From Siphonodentalium dalli (Eukaryota > Mollusca > Scaphopoda > Gadilida > Siphonodentaliidae): a stretch of 64,000 bases of DNA. The DNA is taken from NCBI GenBank assembly GCA_032622095.1, contig CP136063.1, forward strand, positions 271,493,426 through 271,557,425. Direction: 5' to 3'. The notes beneath the pieces are model-generated. The model did no database searches. It was not told the origin of the DNA and was given only the letters and a program-made list of their open reading frames with translations. Made by a program: the position numbers and the translations under genes. Positions 35,811-46,400 of this stretch are shown in pieces; the first letter of the stretch is position 1; each line of letters starts with the position of its first letter.

Positions 35811-38500
35811 TTTGGTGCGGGCTACAGGTCGTACCTTTGGTCTGATCTTTATAACATTTGTCATGAATGTTGACATTGACATGTAGATGGGAACAAGTCA
35901 TTTTGGGGTCATTGGCCAAAAAACATGGCGGCCGACAGCCATCTTGGATTTCAAAATTAAATCGATTGGCGCGGTCTACATGTCTTACTGTTTATCTGAT
36001 CATCATGAAATTTGTCATGGATATTAACGAGTCATTTTGGGGTCGTTCCACCAAAAAACATGGCCGCCAGCAGCCATCTTTGATTTTACTCTTTGCATGA
36101 CTAAATCCTTTGGCGCCGCTACAGGTCGTAGCGGTGGTAGGATCTTCATGAAATTTGTCATGGTTGTTAACAATAACATGTAGATTGGAAAGAATCCTTT
36201 TGGGGTCATTCAGCCAAAAATCATGGCCGCCAGCAGCCATCTTGGATTTCACTCTTTGTATGACTAAATCCTTTGACACAGGCGACAGGTCGTACCTTTG
36301 GTCAGATCATTATGAAATTTGTCATGAATGTTGACATTGACATGTAGATGGGAACGAGTCATTTTGGGGTCATTCGGCCAAAAAACATGGCCACTGGCAG
36401 CCATCTTGGATTTCAAAATTAAATCGATTCGCGTGGTCTACAGGTCATACTGTTTGTCTGATTATCATGAAATTTGTCATGGATGTTAATAATGACAGGC
36501 AGATGGGAACGAGCCATTTTGGGGTCGTTCGGCCAAAAAACATGGCCGCCAGCAGCCATCTTGGATTTTACTCTTTGCATGACTAAATCCTCTGGCGCGG
36601 GCTACAGGTCGTAGCTTTGGTCTGATCTTTATGAAATTTGTCCTGAATGTTGACATTGACATGTAGATGGGAACGAGTCATTTTGGGGTCATTCGGCAAA
36701 AAAACATGGCTGCCAGCAGCCATCTTGGATTTCAAAATCCAATCCATTTGCATGGGCTACAGGTCGTACTGCTTGTCTGATCATCATGCAATTTTGCATG
36801 ATGTTAATATTGACATGTAGATGGGAACGAGTCATTCTGGGGTTGTTATGGCCGCCAGCAGCCATCTTAGATTTTACTCTTTGCATGACTAAGTCCTTTG
36901 GCGCGGGCTACAGGTCGTGGCTTTGGTCAGATCTTCATGAAATTTGTCATGGATGTTAACAATGACATGTAGATGGGAACAAGTCGTTTTGGCCAAAAAA
37001 CATTGCCGCCCAGCAGCCAATTTGGATTTTACTCTTTGCATGACTAAATCCTTTGGCACAGGCTACAGGTCCTTACTTTGGTCAGATCATTATGAAATTT
37101 GTCATGAATGTTGACATTGACATGTAGATGGGAATGAGTCATTTTGAGGTCATTTGGCCAAAAAACATGGCCGCTGGCAGCCATCTTTGATTTCAAAATT
37201 AAATCGATTGGCGCGGTCTACAGGTCGTACTGTTCGTCTGATTATCATGAAATTTGTCATGGATGTTAATAATGACAGGCTGATGGGAACGAGTCATTTT
37301 GGGGTAGTTTGGTAAAAAAACATGGCTGTCATGAGCATCTTGGATTTTACTCTTTCCATGACTAAATCCTTTGGCGCGGGCTGCAGGTCGTAGCTTTGGT
37401 CGGATCTTCATGAAATTTGTCATGGCTGTTGACCTTGACATGCAAATGGGAATGAGTCCTTTTGGGGTCATTCGGCCAAAAGACATGACCGCCAGCAGCC
37501 ATCTTGGATTTTACTCTTTGCATAACTAAATCCTTTGGCACAGGCTACAGGTCCTTACTTGGTCAGATCATTATGAAATTTGTCATGAATGTTGACGTTG
37601 ACATGTGGATGGGAGTGAGACATTTTGGGGTCATTTGGCCAGAAAACATGGTCGCTGGCAGCCATCTTTGTCTCTTTGATTTCAAAATTAAATCGATTGG
37701 CGCAGTCTACATGTCGTACTGTTCGTCTGATTATCATGAAATTTGTCATGGATGTTAATAATGACAGGTTGATGGGAATGAGTCATTTTGGGGTAGTTCG
37801 ACCAAAAAACATGGCCGTCATGAGCATCTTGGATTTTTCTCTTTGCATGACTAAATCCTTCGGCACAGGCTCTAGGTCGTACCTTTGGTCAGATCATTAT
37901 GATATTTGTCATGGCTATTGACATGTACAATGTAGATGGGAACGAGTCATTTTGGGGTCGTTTGACCCAAAAACATGGCCGTCAGCGGTCATCTTGGATT
38001 TCAAAATTCAATCATTAGCACGGGCCACAGGTCGTATCTTTTGTCGGATCATTATTAAATTTGTCATGGATGTTAAAATTGACATGTAGATGGGAAATGA
38101 GTAAGTTTGGGGTTGTTCGGCCAAAACCATGGCCGCCAGCAGCCATCTTGGATTATACTCTTTGCATGACTAAATTCTTTGTCAAGGGCTATTGTCGAAT
38201 CTTTGGTCCAATCATCATGAGATTTGTCATGGATGTTAACAATTACATGTAGATGGGAAAAGATTCATTTTGAATTGAACCAAGAAACCTGGTCGCCAGC
38301 AGCCATCTTGTATTTTACTCTTTACACGAATAAATCCTTTGACACGGGCTACAGGTCGTATCTTTTGTCGGATCATCATGAAATTTGTGAAGGATGTTAA
38401 CAATGACATGTAAATAGGAAGGAGTCTTTTTTGGGTCATTTGGCAAAAAAACGATGGCTGTCGAGGCCGTCTTGGATTTTAATCTTTGCATAACTAGGCC
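35811..38500. repeat. ~160-bp tandem repeat array, about 17 units, two subtypes
   Basis: Units of roughly 135-165 bp are anchored on AGCCATCTTGGATT (e.g. 35,941, 36,076, 36,239, 36,403, 36,558, 36,722, 36,864 for the ATCTT). Shared words: CTACAGGTCGTA, ATGAAATTTGTCATG, TTGACATGTAGATGGGAA, GAGTCATTTTGGGGTC, CCAAAAAACATGGCCGCC. Two subtypes differ after the anchor: a, TTTCAAAATTAAATCGATT; b, TTTTACTCTTTGCATGACT. Order from left is about a-b-b-a-b-a-b-b-a-b-b-a-b-a-b-b-b, so subtype a recurs at 462-488 bp in several places. Open frames on both strands (minus-strand KSKMAAGGH peptides) are repeats of this unit, not genes. Confidence 0.85.
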
Positions 38501-38699
38501 TTTCAACTTTCCACATTCCTAATCGCTCCATTAACTGTAACACATGAAATTATGCCCTTTCCTCATTGAGCTACAGTGTCATTGACACTTTCATAATTAC
38601 ATTTCAGTCAATTCACATTTTCAGCTGCATATACATGTATACCGGTATGTGAACCAATTTCATCATTACAGAAATTGCAAATTCATCGTTGATTCCATC

Positions 38700-39180
38700 A
38701 TCTCAACATTTCATTAAAGTGAGACTTGATGTTCACACATCGATTCATTCAGGCAACATTTTTTTTCCATTTCTACACTGGTCATTGCATTGATCGTCTT
38801 CAATGGGGATAATCTATAATTATATATGTATATCATCGTTAACTATTAAAGTGACATTTCTCTTCCTCCCAATCGATATTGTATATATGTATATCATCGT
38901 TAACTATTAAAGTGACATTTCTCTTCCTCCCAATCGATATTGCATTAAAATGACGCTTCATATTCATTTAATACACTTCATTCAATAATTTCTGTTTCTA
39001 CATCACTTATTGCATTGATTGCCTTCAGGTAAGGTAAGCTATGTCTGACTCAAATATTAAAGTGATGCATCATATTCACTACACTTTATTCAATAATTTC
39101 TTTTTCTACATAGTGTACATGTATTGCATTGATTGCCTGCAGCTAAGGTAATCTATGTCCGACTCAAATAATACAAATAT
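38700..39180. repeat. Decayed ~110-bp tandem repeat
   Basis: About four degenerate units begin with ATTAAAGTGA (38,714, 38,847, 38,944 as ATTAAAATGA, 39,057) and contain TTCATTCAATAATTTCT, CATTGCATTGATTGCC and GTAAGGTAAGCTATGTC. The sequence diverges considerably between units. No coding content. Confidence 0.6.
38821..38942. repeat. 61-bp perfect tandem duplication
   Basis: 38,821-38,881 and 38,882-38,942 are identical by eye (starts TATATATGTATATCATCG, ends CCAATCGATATTG). Being identical inside an otherwise strongly diverged repeat, it is a recent slip or duplication. Confidence 0.85.
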
Positions 39181-39254
39181 TAGAGGCATTCCATTTCCAT
39201 CCATTAATTCTAAAGAAACTTCTGCTGTGATATATATATGTATATATATACATA

Positions 39255-39811
39255 CAGGGTACTACATGTGCTACACCACTCGGATAAATGTCTGTGTCAT
39301 CACACTCAAATACCATGTTAGAACTTGAATTGATATATTCGTAATCGTATATAGTCACCAATAACCGGGTTACTAACTTACTACCGTAGTACCTGACATT
39401 GCCCATCTAGTGAACTATTCAAACCCAACAGGCCTGGTTGATTTCGCTGTGGGATGATGGTTCACTTCCATCCTCAAGCTACGGTACTTATGCCATTTCA
39501 TGGCATAATTCTGTTCTGACGTGCAGGGGTAGATATGCTTGAGGCCCCACCACAGTTCAATTCGTACCAGGTTCTCAGCTATTATTATCTTATGTTCGAA
39601 CTTTACTCATATGTTTGGACTGATCATTACCATGATTTTAATGCTGGGTTTTAATAGTTCACTAGATTCACAATGTCCGTTACTACGGTAGTAACCCGGC
39701 TATTGGTGACTATATACGATTACGAATATATTAATCCAAGTTCTAGCATGGTATTTGTGTGACGGCACAGACATTTCTCCGAGTGGTGTAGCACATGTAG
39801 TACCTACCCTG
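39255..39811. mobile_element. MITE-like foldback element, 557 bp, TA-flanked
   Basis: Left arm from CAGGGTACTACATGTGCTAC (39,255) pairs with the right arm ending at 39,811 (inverse CAGGGTAGGTACTACATGTG) over about 165 bp with a few indels; shared inner words include CACCACTCGG, AAATACCATG, GTATATAGTCACCAATA and AGTGAACTATT. TA directly precedes and follows the element (39,253-39,254 and 39,812-39,813). Inner parts are also complementary (CCTGGTTGATTTCGCTGTGG near 39,433 against the inverse of CCACAGTTCAATTCGTACCAGG near 39,550), so nearly the whole element folds back, with a small central hairpin TATGCCATTTCATGGCATA. The right half carries ~80 extra bases (about 39,575-39,640). No transposase. 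Confidence 0.8.
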
Positions 39812-42800
39812 TATGGTACATCCTATAATTATTGTAACATTGAACTTAATGATCAACTTGGTGGTTGCTCCATTACGTGTCACGTACGATCATATTAAAT
39901 AAAGAGCGTTCCTTGTTAGTATATTCATGGTATGTTACAAATACAGATCGTGCATTGTTAGTCTTATTCCTGGTATGTTACACATAAAGAGCGTTCAGTG
40001 TTAGTCTACTCATTGTATATTACCAATAAAGAGCGTTCCTTGTTAGAAAATTCATGGTATGTTACAAATAAAGATCGTTCATTGTTAGTCTTATTCCTGG
40101 TATGTTACAAATAAAGAACGCTCATTGTTAGTCTATTCCTGGTATGTTACAAATAAAGAGCGTTAATTGTTAGTCTATTCCTGGTATGTAACCAACAAGG
40201 AACGTCCATTGTTAGTCTTACTCCTGGTATGTTACAAATAAAGAACGCTCATTGTTATATAGTCTATTCCTGGTATGTTACAAATAAAGAGCGTTCATTG
40301 TTAGTCTTACTCCTGGTATGTTACAAATAAAGAACGTTTATTGCTAATCTTATTCCTGGTATGTTACAAATAAATAACGCTCATTGTTAGTTTTTTTTCT
40401 GGTATGTTACAAATAAAGAGCGTTCTCGTTAGTCTATTCCAGGTATGTTACAAATAAAGAACGCTCATTGTTTGTCTATTCCTGGTATGTTACAAATAAA
40501 GAACACTCATTGTTAGTCTATTCCAGGTATGTTATAAATAAAGAGCGTTCATTGTTAGTCTATTCCTGATATATTACACATAAAGAACGCTCATTGTTAG
40601 TCTTACTCCTGGTATGTTACAAATAAAGAACGCTCATTGTTAGTCTTTCTCCTGGTATGTTACAAATCAAGAACGTTCATTGTTAGTCTTACTCCTGGTA
40701 TGTGACAAATATAGAGAGTTCATTGTTAGTCTATTCCTGGTATGTTACAAATAAAGAACGCTCATTGTTCGTCTATTCCTGGTATGTTACAAATAAAGAG
40801 CGTTCATCGTTAGTCTATTCCTGGTATGTTACAAATAAAGAACGCTCATTGTTAGTCTATTCCTGGCATGTTACACATAAAGAGCGTTCTCGTTAGTCTA
40901 TTCCAGGTATGTTACAAATAAAGAACGCTCATTGTTCGTATATTCCTGGTATGTTACAAATAAAGAACACTCATTGTTAGTCTATTCCTGGTATGTTATA
41001 AATACAGAGCTTTCATTGTTAGTCTATTCCTGATATATTACACACACAGAACGCTCATTGTTAGTCTTACTCCTGGTATGTTACAAATACAGAACGCTCA
41101 TTGTTAGTCTTACTCCTGGTATGTTACAAATAAAGAACGTTCATTGTTAGTCTTACTCCTGGTATGTGACAAATAAAGAGAGTTCATTGTTAGTCTATTC
41201 CTGGTATGTTACAAATAAAGAACGCTCATTGTTAGTCTATTCCTGGATTGTAACCAACAAAGAACGTCTATTGTTAGTCTTATTCATGGAATGTTACAAA
41301 TAAAGAACGCTCATTGTTAGTCTATTACTGGTATGTTACAAATAAAGAGCGTTCATCGTTAGTCTATAGCTGGTATGTTAAAAATAAAGAACGCTCATTG
41401 TTAGTCTATTCCTGGTATGTTACAAATAAAGAGCGTTCATCGTTAGTCTATTCCTGGTATGTTACAAATAAAGAACGCTCATTACACATAAAGAACGCTC
41501 ATTGTTAGTCTTACTCCTGGTATGTTACAAATAAAGAGCGTTCATTGTTAGTCTTACTCCTGGTATGTTACAAATACAGAATGTTCATTGTTAGTCTATT
41601 CCTGGTATGTTACAAATCAAGAGCGTTCATTGTTAGTCTATTCCTGTTATGTTACAAATAAAGAACGCTCATTGTTATATAGTCTATTCCTAGTATGTTA
41701 CAAATAAAGAGCGTTCATTGTTAGTCTTACTCCTGGTATGTTACAAATAAAGAGCGTTCATTGTTAGTCTTACTCCTGGTATGTTACAAATACAGAATGT
41801 TCATTGTTAGTCTATTCCTGGTATGTTACAAATCAAGAGCGTTCATTCTTAGTCTATTCCTGTTATGTTACAAATAAAGAACGCTCAATGTTATATAGTC
41901 TATTCCTAGTATATTACAAATAAAGAGCGTGCATTGTTAGTCTTACTCCTGGTATGTTACAAATAAAGAACGCTCATTGTTAGTCTATTCCTGGTATGTT
42001 ATAAATAAAGAGCGTTCATTGTTAGTCTTACTTCTGGTATGTTACCAATACAGAACGCTCATTGTTAGTCTTATTCCTGGTATGTTACAAATAAAGAGCG
42101 TTCATTGTTAGTCTATTCCTGGTATGTTACCAATAAAGCTCATTCATTGTTAGTCTTATTCCTGTGATGTTACAAATAAAGAGCGTTCATTGTTAGTCTA
42201 TTCCTGGTACGTTACAAATAAAGAGCGTGTATTGTTAGTCTATTCCTGGTATGTAACCAACAAAGTACGTCCATTGTTAGTCTTATTCCTGGTATGTTAC
42301 ACATAAAGAGCGTTCATTGTTAGTCTTATTCCTGGTATGTTACAAATAAAGAACGCTCATTGTTAGTCTATTCCTGGTATGTTACATATAAAGAACGTCC
42401 ATTGTTATTCTTATTCCTGGTATGTTACAAATAAAGAACGCTCATTGTTAGTCTATTCCTGGTATGTTACAAATAAAGAGCGTTCATTGCTAGTCTATTC
42501 CAGGTATGTTACAAATAAAGAACGTTTATTGCTAATCTTATTCCTGGTATGTTACAAATAAAGAACGCTCATTTTTAGTTTTATTCCTGGTATGTTACAA
42601 ATAAAGAGCGTTCATTGTTAGTCTATTCCTGGTATGTTACAAATAAAGAGCGTTTATTGTTTGTCTATTCCTGGTATGTAACCAACAAAGAACGTCTATT
42701 GTTAGTCTTATTCCTGGTATGTTACACATAAAGAGCGTTCATTGTTAGTATATTCATTGTTTGTTACCAATAAAGACCGTTCATTGTTAGTCTTAGTCAT

Positions 42801-43473
42801 GGTATGTTACAAATAAAGAGCGTCCCGTATTAGTATATTCATGGTATGTTACACATAAAGATCGTTCATTGTTAGTCTTACACATTGTATGTTACAAATA
42901 AAGAGCGTTCATTGTTAGTCTATTCCTGGTTTGTTACAAATAAATAACGCTCATTGTTATATAGTCTATTATTGGTATGTTACAAATAAAGAGCGTTCAT
43001 TGTTAGTCTTACTCCTGGTATGTTACAAATAAAGAACGCTCATTGTTAGTCTATTCCTGGTTTGTTATAAATAAAGAGCGTTCCTTGTTAGTATATTCAT
43101 GGTATGTTACAATTAAAGATCGTGCATTGTTAGTCTTATTCCTGGTATGTTACACATAAAGAGCGTTCATTGTTAGTCTACTCATTGTATATTACCAATA
43201 AAGAGCGTTCCTTGTTAGAAAGTTCATGGTATGTTACAAATAAAGATCGTTCATTGTTAGTCTTATTCCTGGTATGTTACAAATAAAGAACGCTCATTGT
43301 TAGTCTATTCCTGGTATGTTACAAATAAAGAGCGTTAATTGTTAGTCTATTCCTGGTATGTAACCAACAAGGAACGTCCATTGTTAGTCTTATTCATGGT
43401 ATGTTACAAATAAAGAGCGTTCATTGCTAGTCTTACGCATGGTATGTGACAAATAAAGAACGCTCATTATTAG

Positions 43474-46400
43474 TCTTACTCTTGGTAGATTACATATAAA
43501 GAGCGTTGATTGATAGTCTATTATTGGTATGTTACATATAAAGAACGCTCATTGTTAGTCTTACTCCTGGTATGTTACAAATAAAGAGTGTTCATTGTTA
43601 GTCTTACTCCTGGTATGTTACAAATAAAGAACGCTCATTGCTAGTCTATTCCTGGTATGTTACAAATAAAGAGCGTTCATTGTTAGTCTTATTCCTGGTA
43701 TGTTACAAATAAATAACGCTCATTGTTAGTCTATTCCTGGTGTGTTACAAATAAAGAGCGTTCATTGTTAGTCTATACCTGGTATGATACAAATAAAGAG
43801 CGTTCATTGTTAGTCTACTCATTGTATATTATCAATAAAGAGCGTTCCTTGTTAGAAAATTCATGGTATGTTACAAATAAAGAACGCTCATTGTTCGTCT
43901 TTTCCTGGTATGTTACAAATAAAGAGCGTTCATCGTTAGTCTATTCCTGGTATGTTACAAATAAAGAACGCTCATTGTTAGTCTATTCCTGGTATGTTAC
44001 AAATAAAGAACGCTCATTGTTCGTCTATTCCTGGTATGTTACAAATAAAGAGCGTTCATCGTTAGTCTATTCCTGGTATGTTACAAATAAAGAACGCTCA
44101 TTGTTAGTCTATTCCTGGTATGTTACAAATAAAGAGCGTTCATCGTTAGTCTATTCCTGGTATGTTACAAATAAAGAACGCTCATTGATTGTCTATTCCT
44201 GGTATGTTACAAATAAAGAACACTCATTGTTAGTCTATTCCTGGTATGTTATAAATAATGAGCGTTCATTGTTAGTCTATTCATGATATATTACACATAA
44301 AGAACGCTCATTGTTAGTCTTACTCCTGGTATGTTACAAATAAAGAACGCTCATTGTTAGTCTTACTCCTGGTATGTTACAAATAAAGAACGCTCATTGT
44401 TAGTCTTTCTCCTGGTATGTTACAAGTCAAGAACGTTCATTGTTAGTCTTACTCCTGGTATGTGACAAATAAAGAGAGTTCAGTGTTAGTCTATTCCTGG
44501 TATGTTACAAATAAAGAACGCTCATTGTTCGTCTATTCCTGGTATGTTACAAATAAAGAGCGTTCATCGTTAGTCTATTCCTGGTATGTTACAAATAAAG
44601 AACGCTCATTGTTAGTCTATTCCTGGTATGTTACAAATAAAGAACACTCATTGTTAGTCTATTCCTGGTATGTTATAAATACAGAGCGTTCATTGTTAGT
44701 CTATTCCTGATATATTACACATACAGAACGCTCATTGTTAGTCTTACTCCTGGTATGTTACAAATACAGAACGCTCATTGTTAGTCTTACTCCTGGTATG
44801 TTACAAATCAAGAACGTTCATTGTTAGTCTTACTCCTGGTATGTGACAAATAAAGAGAGTTCATTGTTAGTCTATTCCTGGTATGTTACAAATAAAGAAC
44901 GCTCATTGTTAGTCTATTCCTGGATTGTAACCAACAAAGAACGTCTATTGTTAGTCTTATTCATGGTATGTTACAAATAAAGAACGCTCATTGTTAGTCT
45001 ATTACTGGTATGTTACAAATAAAGAGCGTTCATCGTTAGTCTATTGCTGGTATGTTAAAAATAAAGAACGCTCATTGTTAGTCTATTCCTGGTATGTTAC
45101 AAATAAAGAGCGTTCATCGTTAGTCTATTCCTGGTATGTTACAAATAAAGAACGCTCATTACACATAAAGAACGCTCATTGTTAGTCTTACTCCTGGTAT
45201 GTTACAAATAAAGAGCGTTCATTGTTAGTCTTACTCCTGGTATGTTACAAATACAGAATGTTCATTGTTAGTCTATTCCTGGTATGTTACAAATCAAGAG
45301 CGTTCATTGTTAGTCTATTCCTGTTATGTTACAAATAAAGAACGCTCATTGTTATATAGTCTATTCCTAGTATGTTACAAATAAAGAGCGTTCATTGTTA
45401 GTCTTAATCCTGGTATGTTACAAATAAAGAGCGTTCATTGTTAGTCTTACTCCTGGTTTGATACAAATAAAGAACGCTAATTGTTAGTCTATTCCTGGTA
45501 TGTTATAAATAAAGAGCGTTCATTGTTAGTCTTACTTCTGGTATGTTACCAATACAGAACGCTCATTGTTAGTCTATTCCTGGTATGTTACAAATCAAGA
45601 GTGTTCATTCTTAGTCTATTCCTGTTATGTTACAAATAAAGAACGCTCAATGTTATATAGTCTATTCCTAGTATGTTACAAATAAAGAGCGTTCATTGTT
45701 AGTCTTACTCCTGGTATGTTACAAATAAAGAACGCTAATTGTTAGTCTATTCCTGGTATGTTATAAATAAAGAGCGTTCATTGTTAGTCTTACTTCTGGT
45801 ATGTTACCAATACAGAACGCTCATTGTTAGTCTTATTCCTGGTATGTTACAAATAAAGAGCGTTCATTGTTAGTCTATTCCTGGTATGTTACCAATAAAG
45901 CTCATTCATTGTTAGTCTTATTCCTGTGATGTTACAAATAAAGAGCGTTCATTGTTAGTCTATTCCTGGTACGTTACAAATAAAGAGCGTGTATTGTTAG
46001 TCTATTCCTGGTATGTAACCAACAAAGCACGTCCATTGTTAGTCTTATTCCTGGTATGTTACACATAAAGAGCGTTCATTGTTAGTCTTATTCCTGGTAT
46101 GTTACAAATAAAGAACGCTCATTGTTAGTCTATTCCTGGTATGTTACATATAAAGAACGTCCATTGTTATTCTTATTCCTGGTATGTTACAAATAAAGAA
46201 CGCTCATTGTTAGTCTATTCCTGGTATGTTACAAATAAAGAGCGTTCATTGCTAGTCTATTCCAGGTATGTTACAAATAAAGAACGTTTATTGCTAATCT
46301 TATTCCTGGTATGTTACAAATAAAGAACGCTCATTTTTAGTTTTATTCCTGGTATGTTACAAATAAAGAGCGTTCATTGTTAGTCTATTCCTGGTATGTT

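Larger units (their letters stand above)
30463..39895. mobile_element. 9.4-kb non-satellite island inserted in one satellite monomer
   Basis: The left satellite stops at GTATGTTATA (30,462) and the right resumes at TAAATAAAGAGCGTTCC (39,896). Joined with one TA, these rebuild the intact monomer found at 10,336-10,360 and 49,021-49,045. Variant monomers on both sides are in the expected HOR order (compare 9,468-10,330 on the left and 10,340-10,520 on the right). The island is therefore an insertion into a pre-existing array, with a TA at both edges. Its first nine bases GCAACCACC recur inverted as GGTGGTTGC at 39,860-39,868, leaving 27 bp before the satellite; this may be a short terminal inverted repeat or chance. 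No transposase gene is seen. It could be a non-autonomous giant element, captured chromosomal DNA, or a composite of repeats. Confidence 0.75.

Noticed and set aside
35992-38506. Minus-strand frames with KSKMAAGGH peptides
   Set aside because: Each is a reading of the ~160-bp tandem repeat; frames shift between units.
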